From: Centropus unirufus | Taxonomy: Eukaryota; Chordata; Aves; Cuculiformes; Centropidae | Assembly (NCBI GenBank): GCA_013397695.1 | Contig: VYZI01000083.1 | Span: 868,001-932,000 of the forward strand | Direction of reading: 5' to 3' | Length of the DNA: 64,000 nt | Part shown: one piece after another, positions 1 through 12,210 of the stretch | How the letters are laid out: the number at the start of each line of letters is the position of its first letter | Numbering within the stretch: the stretch's first letter is position 1 | Made by a program: the position numbers and the translations under genes | The notes under the pieces: model-generated | The model's input: the letters and a program-made list of their open reading frames with translations, nothing else | What the model was told of the DNA's origin: nothing | Databases searched by the model: none

Positions 1-2029
1 GAGACTGTGGTTAATTAAAAAAATACATTTGTTATGTTCAAAACAGATAAGAAATAAGATGCTTGGAGCTCATAACTAATAGAAAATAACATATCTAGTA
101 CATGAAAAAAATAAACACATCAACCTATTTTGAATATGAATGTCTCATAAATAAAACTGGTTTAATAAATATTAATATTCAATTTCCTTTCACTTACTAA
201 ACTTTCAAAACCCAAAAGATAGTAATTTTGTGTAACATGCATTTGCTCTGTAAGAAGATAATATTCCCTCGTACAGAGGAATCTGAATATTACATCATGT
301 AATGCTTCTTCGAACAGCAAGATAAGTTTAAAGTATAGTAACTACTGATTTATTTCTGATTTTTGTATGGAAATGACGAATAAATCTTACAAGACATGTA
401 AGTAGGATTTCAAGTTAAAAAACAAAGAATTTGATTTAATGATTATTATGCTATGGGGAAGAGAAGGACTTTCCCAGTATCTGCTCTATCACTGTTAAAT
501 GGATAGTTTTCCATCTGTGGATTCAGCCTCTTTTTTTTTTGTTTTTTGATTTTTTTTTTAGAACACAGCTGAAAGGAACTCAGAATGATAGGTTTTCAGT
601 GAAGCCGCAACAATTTGCCTTCCATCATGGATCAGATTTTTCCACATGGCCGCAGCCTTCACCCACTGCTGCTGAAATGAAGCAGCAAGAAAAAAAAAGA
701 AACCAAAAAACCCACTAATACTGTTTTTCAAAGTAAAGATCTGTGTAAATGCCAATTGCTGACCCTGATGGCCTCCTCCCCACCAGCACATGTTTTTTCT
801 CACTGCCATTATTTGATTTGTTGATGTCGACATGAGCCTCTCTGACAAGTCAACTCGTGGCTCTAAGCCATGTAAAGCTATCGTGTTCCTCAGGAGAGAC
901 TGCAGAACACACAGATGGGCTTAGACTCCCAGCCAGGTAAAGGATCCAGCACTTAACAGGTTTATTTTTCTTGTTCAACAAAACTGATCCCTGACTAGTG
1001 TAGCATGAATAACCTTCCTCAGGATACTTTTTAAAAACAGACTGTAATAAAATATGCATCCTACTGCAATGATTACAATGTCATCCATTCAATTTCTGCA
1101 TGAGCAGCCTAAATTGTAAGTTATTACACTATTGCTTGCAATTTGCTATTTTTTTTAAATCCTGAAAATGCATATGCTCATGGAGCAGATGCCGTAAAAG
1201 ACTGCAGTGGAGAGTTCAGTTGGGATATGACCCTGCTGCATTTGACCATTTAAGTGTGGCTATCCTTATCTTCTGGAGGTCTGGAAGACATCTTTCTTAA
1301 AGAAATATATATCTTTAGGTAATTTACATTTTAAAGTTTAAATGTATATCTAACGGGTAAAATGATACACTTCCTGTAAAAAGTGTTCTCAAATAAAAAA
1401 TCAATGGCTTCAAAGATCTTTTCAAATAAGGTGCCATAATGTACTGGGATAGTTTGCTAGTTTTCTGGAAGATATTCTTTCAAAAATTCCTTATCCAGTA
1501 TCCCTATCCCTAAATCCAGTACAATATTGGTATTGTCACCTCCAGAAGGGAATTGAGCCAAAGAGTTTGCAGAACTCCAAGCAGAGCTCAATGAGAGAGT
1601 AGACAACTGAGCCAACTGTTCTCACCGTGGTCTAACAGATATTCACACAGATTGTCCTCCTTTGGCTTTATTCTGTCTGCATCCTGCATACGTGTCCGTA
1701 TCGTTCATTAAATGTCCAAGAATTACATGGTTCCCTGCTGTGCAACCTTTTAAAGGGTCAGAGCCCAAAAGCAGTGCATTTTTTCACTGCTTATGTTTCA
1801 GTGTTGTGCGATGTGCAGACCGTGGAAGTGGGAGGAAGCTCAGTCTCTGAAAGGATGTACAGACAATGAGAATCCATCCCAGATCATAATTTAACAGCAA
1901 CCACAAATGTTCCAAATTAGAGAATATCAAACTACTGAGAACAGTGTTTGCTGTTGTTTCAAAACAAATATCTCCGCATTCCCTGTCTCTTGGAATACTC
2001 AGGGCCAAATGTTAGAATTTTAGAATTTT
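1..2029. other. AT-rich unique DNA, no recognised gene
   Basis: No repeat family or known protein is recognisable here. A T-rich low-complexity run lies at 531-559. Two minus-strand segments (558-671 and about 850-1041) have acceptor-like pyrimidine tracts followed by open frames and are described separately. The plus-strand and minus-strand open frames around 1.66-2.0 kb have no recognisable motif and look like chance frames. Confidence 0.6.
558..671 (-). other. candidate terminal coding exon (unverified)
   Basis: On the minus strand a long pyrimidine tract ends in TTTCAG just right of 671. It is followed by 37 open codons and a TAA at 560-558. The peptide begins QQWVKAAAMWKN and ends EFLSAVF. 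A possible AATAAA signal on the same strand lies about 200 bases further on, near 348-353. The composition looks protein-like (Trp, Ala-rich, basic), but I recognise no family. AT-rich introns contain many pseudo-exons, so this is inference from splice-site quality and frame only. If real, the gene would run leftwards and its earlier exons would lie to the right. Confidence 0.2.
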
Positions 2030-2170
2030 TTATCCATATCCCATCTTTTAAACCAATCCAGGGATGGTGACTCCACCACCTCCCTGTGCAGGCTCTGCCA
2101 GTGTCCAAGAACTCTTAGGTGAAGAAATTTTCCCTGCTGTCTAATCTGAAGCTGCCCTGGTGCAACATTC
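2030..2170 (-). mobile_element. CR1 LINE fragment, 3'-truncated
   Basis: The plus-strand text includes CCAGGGATGGTGACTCCACC and a following segment that parallel the antisense CR1 3' region, up to the words equivalent to CCCTGGTGCAACATTC. The terminal octamer tail is absent, so only an internal part of the 3' end survives. Its closest relatives in the window are the copies at 15.8 and 55.5 kb, which share the 'gatggtgactccaccac'-type core rather than the 'gatggggcagccaccac' type. The minus-strand open frame at 2020-2214 lies almost wholly on this fragment and is not a gene. Confidence 0.8.
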
Positions 2171-4386
2171 AGCATAAATGTATTAAATATATGAAGCTTT
2201 GAGGAAACGATCACATCACCCTTAGGTCTATAGTAATATTTTCACAGTTGGCAGGTGATCCATATATTCCCTCAAAGCCCCTCCTGCATGTTGAGCACAA
2301 AAGAAGCATTAAAGTTCTATTTCTAAGATAAGTGAGATACAGGACTTGGATGCAAAACATCAGTTCCTCAGTGTTGCTCTAGGCCAGTTGCTTTCTGAAG
2401 GACTCCAGGTTTAAAGGACCAGAATGGCATAAAGGCATTCACTTTGTACTGCTTTAACCAGTTTGGCCAGACAATTTATGTGTTGTTGTGTTTCTCAGCA
2501 ACAATAAGAAACATTAAAACACAATTATTAAATTCTAGATATTTATTTTGTGGTAAGACTGGATAACTTTAAGACATTCAGTGCCTAAAATACAGGGTTT
2601 AGTCTATCTAAATTTGGTTTTGAAGCTCAGCCACATTATCATGAAAGAGGTGAAACAGTCTTGAATTGACCAAGGGTCATTTGTAAATGGCTTCTCACAG
2701 ATGCTGCAGTGAGATGATCACTAGCTGGGGCACAGCTATCTCGCTATTAAATATGGGCGTATGACCCATGTGTAAGTCAGCCTTTGCTTTGCAGTGGCTT
2801 TCCCTAAGGTTTTCAGTAGCTCCATGGAAATTACCTGGTGAGAAACCCTGTTATTAACACTCAGGCAGAAAAAATGATCAATAAAACTTGAGAAAAAAAA
2901 CCTAGAGCAGGCCAAGGTGACAACACTGAAACTGTGAGACAGAACGCTGATTAGAAAGATCTCTTTGCAAGAAAGAACTTTAGCTATTTTCCCATAATTA
3001 CAAACTTTGCCTGAATAAAGACCTTATCTTAAAAAGGAAAGGTTAAACCCAGAAGGCAAATATGAGTACAATTACCTAAGCAGGAACATCAAGTCCGGAG
3101 TTCATGGGAGAACTGATTTCTAGTTTCCCTTTACTGTGAAAAGTGAAAAATCAGAGAAGAAGACACAGTGTGAAACAAAACAAAGCAGTGGTTCTGTGTT
3201 GTGTGATTTAATTCTAAAGAGCCTCAAGCTCAACCCCCATGAGCTGAAATGTTTCTTCCTCTAGAGCAAAAGAGAAAATGCTGGTTCAGGATCCTGCTTC
3301 TGGCCAAAACCCAGCCTTACTCATGGCCCTTAGCAGCACTCATTTGAATACCAATTTTATGACTTTTGGGGCAAAGGTAATTCCTTTATGTATAGTTTCT
3401 AAAATGGTGAATGAACTGTGGAGTATCTGAGAGCTAATATCGGACTGGTATTCTGGATGAGAAGCCTTATTTAGACAAGCTCCTTCTTAAATTAATCGTA
3501 ATAAGATTTTAGAACTGGGAAAAAACAACAAAGAAATTACTTATGAATGAAAGAACTGCGGGAGCCAGGTCAGTGTGCCAATAAAGGAGAGAAGAAAGAG
3601 TCTTTTGAGCTGTTAAGTGTAGAAAATATGCTACCAAACCTGCTGGTAACTCTCACATGAAGGTGTGCTTATGATGTACCTTGGTCAGGCTTATTCCACC
3701 TTGCATAAACCTTCCCAACCATGGAAGGGGGAAGCGAGGCACTAAGTGTCACTCCAGAGGCTTGGAATCCAGAATCTACAGGAAGGTTCCACTTGGCAGT
3801 GGGATTTGACTGTACGTTATGTCCAAGTCACTGGGAAACACAGCAAAGAGTAAAAAGATTAAGATGATGAAGTATCACTTTGGTTCAAAATGAAAAGGTT
3901 GCTCTGTAAGGAGGGAAACTAGATCCTTATCCTGTTAAATTCCACCTTGGGAGCCTAGCTGGCCGATGAATGGGGAGGTGAATGAAGAGCTGGGGAAACA
4001 CTGATGGCAGAAAATAACATATGGCTATACAAAGGAGAACTGATGATATTTATTAGAGAATTAAAAATCAAAAGGAAATCTAAAATTGCACTAAAAGGGC
4101 CTATGACTGAGGATGGATCTAAAGGAACAGGGCAAACAAATTTTGGTGCAATACAAATAACAAAAAATATGGAAGCTAAAAAAGGAGAAAAAACATTGTG
4201 CAGACTCAATTCTCATCCAAAATAGTGAAAAGGAGAGAATTATAATTATTCACCAGTCCAATTTCAATTGTTCAACAGAGTCTGGAAAAAAAATGATTAA
4301 ACAATCAATTAATAATCACCTACAGGATAATAAACTGATGAAAATAGCCCACACAGATTTGTCAAGAGCAACTTGTGCCAAACCAA

Positions 4387-4413
4387 TTAAATTCCTTTCC
4401 TTTACAGGTAAGT
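4387..4413 (+). promoter_or_regulatory. possible recursive splice site (joined acceptor/donor)
   Basis: A pyrimidine tract TTCCTTTCCTTTACAG runs straight into GTAAGT, with the AG at 4406-4407 and the donor starting at 4408. This is the layout of a recursive (zero-length exon) splice site, known from very long introns in flies and vertebrates. A branch-point-like CCAATTAA sits just upstream. What is seen is the juxtaposition of two near-consensus signals. That it is used, and that the window lies in a plus-strand intron, is inference. Confidence 0.25.
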
Positions 4414-5816
4414 GCTTTAATTGATAAGGCAGAAGCAGTAGATGCAAAGGAGCCTCACTTTTATTAAATCTTTAAATACTGCTAGACGTGGAATCTCCAT
4501 AGGCAAGCCAGGGAAATATTACCTGGATTAAAATAAACCCTTGAGTTAAATCATTAATTATTTTAAAGTTACATTAAGGAGAAATTATCAATATTCGGAT
4601 TTTGAACTGAAAAGAAGCATTAAGATGGAAATTCTCAGGTGAAATCCTCAGGTAATGTCTAAGTTTTCCTCCAAGTGAAGAGGGTCAGAGGAAAAGCATA
4701 GGTGAAAGAAGGCTGGAGGACACACAAGCACTTGGGATCTTCATGATCCAAAATGATATTTATTGACTTTGATTCCAGGTTGTAAACTCATCTAGGATGA
4801 GATTTGGAGAAGGTGGATTGAAAACACCGCATGTGGGAGTAAGTCATGGAATGGGCCAAGACAAAATGAGAAGGAAGGGGCCAGACAAGAGAAATGAAGG
4901 AGAAAGCAGAGTGCATAGAACATAAAGAGCATTAAAAAAAAGGGAAAATCCCTCATGGGTTATCAACATAACTGCAAAATCTGGAGAAACACTGATTGGT
5001 GACGGTGACAGCAGGAGCCAGGTTCTGAGAACCTAAAATAGATGCTGTCAAACTGCAGACTCTACCCAAGAAGAAGAAGACAGTAGATTTTAGAACACAA
5101 ACAGCAGCCGAAGGAACCCGATGCATTTGATTTACAAAAGAAAACATTAAAGTGAGATTGATGAGACTCACAATGCAAAAACCTGCAAAATGACAACCAT
5201 CCTATACAGGGCAGGAAAAACAAAATGGAGGCTTTCTAATTTAGTTCAAAGATTTGCTCTAGATATTGGGAAACATTCTCTGACTCAAAGAGGTCCTAAG
5301 GCTTCAGAGGTTTCTAGAAAGGCTGTAGAAACCCTTTTGATTTCTTGGTGCTATAAACACGTTAGATATAAACAGCTATTTTGGTGCAAAGGGATGCATG
5401 AGATGATTTCTTACAGACTTCTTAGGCTTAAATTCCTGTAGTTAGTGGATTATTTTGTTATAGTTGAACACCTCTTGACCAGCAAAAGCCTAAGCAAACT
5501 TAAGAACTTATTTCAAATTCCTTAAGGAAAATTATCTTTAGCAACTTTTAGCAATAGTCACTAAAACACCCATAATAAAGTAGTCAATTCAAACTCACTG
5601 GAGGTGGCAAGTGATAATATGTTGCAAATTTTTGTTTTCCCTTAATTAGAGATTTTTCTTTCCCAATCATGATTTGTTACTACTGATCAGGTCACCTAAA
5701 GGCAAGGGCAGCTGAGCTTTCTTTGCTTATTTGGGCTCAAACCTTGCATTCAAAGACTAATTGCAATTAAGAAATATGTGAGAACTTAATATCTCTTCTA
5801 AAATCCACTTCTTCAG

Positions 5817-5865
5817 AAGGAAAACATCAGCCCCTTTGACAGCGAGGACAAGAACTTAATGAACT
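5817..5865 (+). other. candidate short coding exon (unverified)
   Basis: A pyrimidine-rich stretch ending CTTCTTCAG is followed by 16 open codons and a GTAAGC donor at 5866. The frame reads KENISPFDSEDKNLMN. The segment is richer in G/C than its flanks, and most of its third codon positions are C or G (ATC AGC CCC, GAC AGC GAG GAC AAG AAC), which resembles real coding sequence. It is only 49 bases long, I do not recognise the peptide, and no partner exon is assigned. A chance pseudo-exon remains quite possible. Confidence 0.2.
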
Positions 5866-6139
5866 GTAAGCCATTACATATGGTGACAGCATCCCTGCTG
5901 CAGGAAGGGACTGAAAAATGAATGGAAGGAACCTGCCCATTCTTTATCAAATTACTCTATTTAAAATATGAATAACAACCAAAGTGTCAGCCTCAGGGAT
6001 AAAAATTTTCACATTATGGGTACAGTTGACCTGGTACACCTGGTTTGATCAACAATGAAAGATATCTCGTGATTGTCCTATAAATTATTCTTGCACAAAT
6101 GATTTACCACCCAAGACAAACACTGACTTTTCCGAAAAA

Positions 6140-6690
6140 CTAATGAGCTGGAATAGACACAGCCTCAAGAGTAAGATTTTCAGCGCTATGGAGAGGATGC
6201 TTAGAACATGTCTTATACAGCAAACCCATCTGGTTCCCCAGTACAACTCCACTGCGTGATTCGTTTGTGGTTGCCAAGAGATCACACTCTTCATTTGCTT
6301 TCAACACTTGTGGCTTTGCCTGTTTGGCTGTAGTGTGGATGTTTAATACCTTTGGTTTGTTAAGAGAGTTAGTGCTTTTGTAAATATGACCAAACCACCA
6401 AGCAGTCACCGTGGAGTCCAAGTGGTGCGAAAGGTGAGGCATGAGAGCAGAAGTAACCTGAAGATCTGTACAAGACAGAATTGACCACCTATTTAGAACT
6501 GGTGCTTTTTTCCCTCTGTTGTGGCCTATCAACACAAATTCCTGGGCTTTGGAAAATGTTTTCAAACACACAAGCAGTTAAACTTGGATTTTTGCAGTCA
6601 AAAACTGCTCCAGTGTTGTCATCGCCTGGCAATGCACTGACCGATTTTGGTGCCGCTGCGATCTCCTGTTGATAAAGCTGAATGCATTCA
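6140..6690 (-). other. overlapping minus-strand open frames, possible coding relic
   Basis: Two overlapping open frames, in different registers, cover this stretch on the minus strand. One (6489-6707) contains ALPGDDNTGAVFDCKN, preceded by an acceptor-like CTTTATCAACAG. The other (6140-6571) contains TAWWFGHIYKSTNSLNKP. Several CpG dinucleotides survive near 6640-6660, which is unusual for this AT-rich region. The pattern would fit a decayed coding sequence or pseudogene with a frameshift near 6.5 kb. I recognise no family, and no poly(A) tail or repeat ends are visible, so overlapping chance frames are an equal explanation. Confidence 0.15.
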
Positions 6691-8187
6691 TACAGAACCA
6701 GAAACAAAACAAATGCTCTTGCTTTTCTGGCTCATAGATGAGTGGGCACCGAGCAGTCATTGCTCTAACGCACATCCCGTGCGGCAGTCCTACTCGCAGA
6801 CACCTATATTGTACATATCTGAGTAAGCTTATGTTCCGTAAGGTGCAGGGATGCCCTAGAGGAATAAAAGCAAGAATTAACACTCTAGTGCACATGCTAA
6901 TTAGGATTTAATTAGGGAATTAAAAAAATGCAGAGTACATGTTTTCAGCAAGTACGTAATTACCAACTCAGTGCTTGGAGGGATTTTCCCCCCCTGTATT
7001 TTTTCATTGTAAATACTGTAATTGTCATTTTAGGCAAAATTCAAAAAATTAAAATTCTACTTCGGTTTTCAGGAAGAAAACTTTTTCCTCTGGCACATTT
7101 TCATCCATTTTAATTCTTAACATTCCCTCCCGATTTATAATATTTTTCTACATTACTAATTCAGCGTGAAAGAAATTGCTTTTCTTTATGCTTTTGCAAT
7201 GTACATAGAATGCACCCTACACAAATTGCACTATAACATTTTCTTTCAGCCTTCGCTGTTACTCTGAATAACAGTTATGACCTATGGGTCAATGTAACCA
7301 CTTTCTCCATCAAGGTGCAGGCCTTTCTGGAACTATTTTTTTTTTTCTGAGAATATAATGAAAATGCCAAGCTCTGTGTCCACAAAGCACCGGTCCCCCC
7401 ACACCTTCTTTCTGCTCTCACCTTTCTCTGCTAACTGGAGGCCCCACCTCATTCAGAGGTTGATGGGATCCTGACATCAACATTCCTTGAATTTTGAACT
7501 TGACCTAATGCTGCACAAAGCTAATGGGAATTCTTCTGTGCATCTGGGCATTCTTTAAGTCTGCTCACTGAAAAATCCACCCAGGAGAGAAATAAACATG
7601 TAATGAAGGCAAATTTTAAACGTCTCTCTAGATGAGCTTTAAAAGGAACTTTTGACTAAGGACTACCTGATGAAAGGGAATTAACAAGATGATTAAAGCT
7701 TTAAGAAAATTCGATCTGCATCGATATTTTAATTATTTCAAAATAGACTCTTTAAACATAAAGTAATCATGTCAAATACCTTTCCTCCTTAATTATTAAT
7801 GCTAATTGCTATTCTTCATTGTTTTCTTTTCAAAATCAAAACTTTTTCAATGAGCTTCCTCTGTGCTTTCTTGATTTTCACAGCCACAGCGTTCGATGAA
7901 CCCTCAGACAATACAGAGCGTGTAATTGGCTGCACTGAAGACCATCACAGTAAAAGCTCCCTAAGACTTTCCATTCTCCACCACAATCCGTGGACATCTT
8001 CAGACCCTACTGTCAGACACTACCGTGGGTGACATCCTTGCAAGTGACTACACCCTGACGTTCACTCGGAACACGACTGCACAGAGAGAGTGGAGGAAGA
8101 GTGGTTGACTCCATCAGCACTTCTTGGGCAGAAAACCAGCGAGAGCAAAGACAGGATTTCATATGGCAGAAGCCAACAGCACCATAC

Positions 8188-8288
8188 AAATTTGGGTGAA
8201 GTAATGGTAAATCAGCTTATGAATTTTGGGATTTTGATGTCTACATTTATTCTCTCTGTTTCCATGCAGTTTTATTTGCAGAACTATG
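8188..8288 (-). other. candidate coding exon (unverified)
   Basis: On the minus strand an acceptor-like CATTCTTTCATAG is followed by a 101-base segment ending at a GTATGG donor. One frame is open throughout and includes VLQIKLHGNRENKCRH. It begins with one base completing a codon and ends with one leftover base. The candidate at 8662-8716 ends with two leftover bases, so the two would splice in phase. Phase agreement has a one-in-three chance, so it is weak support. No family is recognised. Confidence 0.15.
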
Positions 8289-8661
8289 CTATGAAAGAAT
8301 GCTGATGAAATGGAAACCAAGGAGACAAAACACCTACGAAACAAGCCAAGGAGACTCTAATAACATGGAGTCCTGATGGGGCATTTAGTTGCATGAGTGA
8401 TTTTTCCTGCTGTTAGTTAAGCAGGCAGTTTGGGTTCTGCCTCACTGAAGCCACATGGGTATCACTGGAGGAGGAGAGAGCAACCCTTTAAACAAAAAGC
8501 ACAATTGGCTTAACCATATAGAAAAAGGTAGCTGTGAAGTGAAATATTGGTGATAGGCACTTATGTTAAAAAATTATTCATCTAACCTCAGACACAAATA
8601 TTTATCTTAAAAGGAAAATAAACCCTGGATTCCTCCCTTGCTGTAGAAACTATTGACTTAC

Positions 8662-8716
8662 ATCAAATCAACGTAGCATTGTACTTCAGTTCCTTTAATG
8701 CCAGTAGTGAAGCTTA
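8662..8716 (-). other. candidate coding exon (unverified)
   Basis: A strong minus-strand acceptor (CTGTTTTTCTTGCTCCCAG) precedes a 55-base segment ending at a consensus GTAAGT donor. The open frame reads SFTTGIKGTEVQCYVDL with two leftover bases. Both splice signals are close to consensus. The segment is short, the protein is not recognised, and the only positional support is phase agreement with the neighbour at 8188-8288. Confidence 0.15.
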
Positions 8717-9720
8717 CTGGGAGCAAGAAAAACAGTCCAGAAAACAGTTAGGGAGAAAAGATTTCTGTCATTTAGTAGTCACCAGTTCCATGTTAAGAAC
8801 TGAACTCATGGTTTACGAAGCTTGTGCCCCAGCTGACAAATAGGTGAAACAGGCTCTTCAACACATGCACACTGGATTGTGCCAGTGGTGAAGTTACACA
8901 GTTCAAAAATAACAAAAGCTTAGCAACCCTACTGTGGTTTCTCAGTATTGCTAAAGCATAGACCAGCAAAAAGGCAGAACTTCAGGCTTTATTTAATCTC
9001 TTCTTGGCTTTCACTCAACATACAAGTTCACCCACTCTCAGACCAGATTGTAGCATAATACTAGGCAACAGCTGATACATTTCAGTACATCACTCAACTG
9101 CCTCTGATATCACAAAATTTAAATGATCAATCACAGCATGAAACATTTCAGCTAAGTCTTTGTAACAATTACAAATTAAGTCCCATGAAAATATTTTTAT
9201 AACCCATTTTGTTTGAAACACTTTTTCTTTCCAGTAGCTGTACTGAATTTCAAGACCTCACACCAGATTATGTTAAAAACAGCATGAAAAGGCAAAGCTT
9301 TTATTAAAGCATACTTGCATGAAAGATTTCAGATGGAACAAATTTTAGCAGATGTTTTGTAGATAATTACTAGTTCACTTAAAAGGATATTTGCCTTTTG
9401 ACTGCCTACTGTATATCCACAAAATCAGATGTTTTCTTACTGGCACTGTTCAATGAAAGGTCCTGGATGGATTTGTTTAGTAGATATGAAACAACAAACG
9501 TCATCAACTGAAATACTATGTAGTTTTTCCCTAAATGTAAGTTTCTACAGAAATACTGAAAACATTTGCAAAGACCAGACCAATTAATTAAACAATTGAT
9601 AACCTGTTCTGCTTTTTTTTTATTCCCTGCACACCTACAAGATTTCAGTGACATTGAAGATGTACAGAATGTATGTGTGTCACAGTTTCGGCCACCTCAG
9701 TACATCTTCAACAAAACAAA

Positions 9721-10190
9721 TCATGGAATGGTTTGGGTTGGAAGGAACCTCAAAGCTCACCTAGTTCCAACTCCCTGCCATGGACAGGGACACCTCCCAC
9801 TGGATCAGTTGGCTCCAAGCCCCATCCAACCTGGCCTGGAACACCTCCAGGGATGGGGCAGCCACCACTGCTCTGGGCAACCTTGGCCAGGGCCTCCTCA
9901 CCCTTATTGTAAAGAATTACTTACTAATGTCAAATATAAATCTTCCCCTTCCCACTTAAAGCCATTCCCCCTCATCCTGTCACTACAGGCCCTTTCAAAA
10001 AAGATCCCTCCCCAGCTTTGCTGGAGCCCCTTTCAGGTACTGGAAGGTCGCTATATTCTCCAGGCTGAATACCCCCAACTCCCTCAGCCTGTCCTCATAG
10101 CAGCCCTCAGATCATCTTTGTAGCCCTCCTCTGGACCCATTCCAACAGTTCCATACGTTTCTTATGTTGAGGAGTTCAGAACTGGACACA
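9721..10190 (-). mobile_element. CR1 LINE 3' fragment, the longest in the window
   Basis: Plus-strand text starts TCATGGAATGGTTTGGGTTGG, the reverse of a CR1 3' end. It continues through 'catggacagggacacctcccact', 'ccagggatggggcagccaccactgctctgggcaacc' and 'ctccaggctgaatacccccaactccctcagcctgtcctcat' to 'cagaactggacaca' near 10190. About 470 bases are retained, reaching up into the part that encodes the C-terminal end of ORF2. The element is inserted antisense and 5'-truncated, as most CR1 copies are. The 185-codon plus-strand open frame at 9566-10123 crosses the insertion border and is a read-through, not a gene. Confidence 0.93.
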
Positions 10191-12210
10191 AATGTAGACA
10201 AACTAGTTCAGAAAAAGTATACTTTAATCACTTTCTGGAGAAACTTAGCATTGAATTGGGGGAGAACTCCCGTGCATTCCAGCCAGAGACCTAGAGACCA
10301 AGAGTAAGACTTGTTTTATTTACAGACCTCTAACTAGAGCTGGATTGTAGGCTCTTGAATAACATGTCAATGTTAGAGCTGAACACAGAAATCACAGCCC
10401 AACTTGAGCAATTCTGTCTCCAGAAACCAAAGGGGCAAAGTCCACAGAAATCCCACATCCTGTGGCGCAGCAACTCAATCTGTGCCAAACCCGTGCTCAT
10501 GAGGCCAGGCACAGCCAAGCAAAGGGCATCGGCCTAAAACCAGAACCTCACCAACACTTCAAAAAAACTACCATAAGTAACAACAGCGCAGTTTAACTAT
10601 TTTTTGTGAATTTAAGCCTTGGAGGGCTTCTATAGAATTTCAGCCGCTCGAGGCAAGCCTGCAGACTGAAGTACAACAGAGATCTGTCCAAGTGGCTTCA
10701 CATACAGCTCAAGGACTGCATTTTTTTCTAACTGCTGCTACACCAACATCTTTCCTGTCGTGGAGGTTAATAAAATAAGACATATTTGGCTTAACAAGGC
10801 TGCCTCTACCATTCAAGTCATCTTCCCTCAGTGTCTCTGTGTTGCATTACAACCTAGAATCAGCACCAAGTGTAGGAATAACTTCCAGGGACACCACGAG
10901 CTCTGGTACTTTGTGTAAGCATTTTTCTTTGTCAGGAAACTTTATCCCATGGTGTATTTAACACAAATTAACCACTAACCTAATCACTTCAGTCTACTGT
11001 ATTCCCTAGGTTCTGCCAGCAGTTGCAATGACTGATTTCAGAGCATTTCAAGAAGGGGCTCAAAGGAACCCAAGGCTTCTCAAATAATAAATTATGATTT
11101 GGTTCTGCTGAACTAACTTTAGGACCTTAAAAAAAATGCAAAGTTGTGAGGAAGTTTCCACAAGGGATATTGTGTTGGTATGAGCAAGGTAAAACCATAG
11201 ACTCTAAATACAGAAGAGATAAGTTCCTGATTCTGATCCAATTCAAATCAGTGTGTGTCAAACCGCTGATGCCAGGTGGAGTGGGTGGCCTGTTCCAAGA
11301 CTGCACAGGAGTGGCAGAAATAAGTAGTGGAAAAGACAAGATAGGAGCTTCTGGGTTGACAGGAAGAGGGGAGACCACAGTGAAATGAAGTTTTTCTTCA
11401 GGGGAAGCAGCAACAGCAAACATCAGGATTTGAGAGTTTTTTTTTTCTCTGTACTACAGGAGACTGCAGATAATGTTATATAGAGAAAGTAATTCACAGG
11501 AGCAATAGTACTTCTTTCCCTCTTATCTTTACTTTCCCCATCCTATTTTATTGAAATAAGCTAAATAAACATGAGGTCATCCTCCCATCATGTTTTTAAA
11601 CAAGAAATTTTACTTCCTTCAGGCTGCTAACATTCAGATGTTTTCCTTGTAATGGGTATATGAAAATTCTAACTAAAAAATATCTGAATAATTCTAGCTC
11701 CTTCCAAACAATAGAGCCACTTTATTTAATGTAACTAAAAGAACAAAATATAAGATACACCATTTCAGATTGGAAGTTGTTAAGCCAGAAAGGTGTTTCT
11801 CATACTTGACTAAATTCTCATTCTAACGGTGCACATAATGAAGAAAGAATGATGAAGAAAACTAAAAATTGAGATGATTTTTTTTTTCTTTTTCTTCTAC
11901 TTCTCAGCTGTCTTTGCAGCTGTTTTGCTATTTCCATACTACTTGTTGCTTTACTTTCTCATGGCCAACTGATTACTGTGCTGGATCTATAGATCCACAC
12001 TGAGCTATAAAAAATCTCACACAGATTCATATTCATAGCTCTGCACTTCCAGATCTTGCTTGAGTCACAGGATTCTCCAAAGAACCCAAATTTACACTGT
12101 GCTTCTGGGTCAAGACTGCTGGGCAAAGAAGGCAGAAGGAGTTTGCATCCTGACACGGGTCCAGTTGGACTTCCCTGAAGAAGAGCAAAGATTTTTCACA
12201 CTTTACTTCA
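10191..12210. other. unique AT-rich DNA, nothing recognised
   Basis: No repeat, RNA gene or convincing exon was found. Short open frames on both strands near 10.3-10.5 and 11.1-11.4 kb overlap each other antisense and lack motifs. A T run lies at about 11436-11446 and another at 11879-11887. Confidence 0.55.

Larger units (their letters stand above)
2171..9720. other. AT-rich unique DNA with candidate exons only
   Basis: No repeat family was recognised across this 7.5 kb. It holds a recursive-splice-like site near 4.4 kb, a short plus-strand candidate exon at 5817-5865, overlapping minus-strand open frames at 6.1-6.9 kb, and two phase-compatible minus-strand candidate exons at 8.2-8.7 kb. 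Each is listed separately with low confidence. The remainder shows only short chance frames and A- or T-rich runs. Confidence 0.55.

Noticed and set aside
2834..2891. Minus-strand segment with strong acceptor (TTTTTTTTCTCAAG) and GTAATT donor
   Set aside because: About 52 bases, open frame without protein-like features; cited as an example of how common pseudo-exons are here.
9566..10123. 185-codon plus-strand open frame, the longest in the window
   Set aside because: Most of it is an antisense CR1 3' fragment starting at 9721; the frame merely reads through the insertion border.
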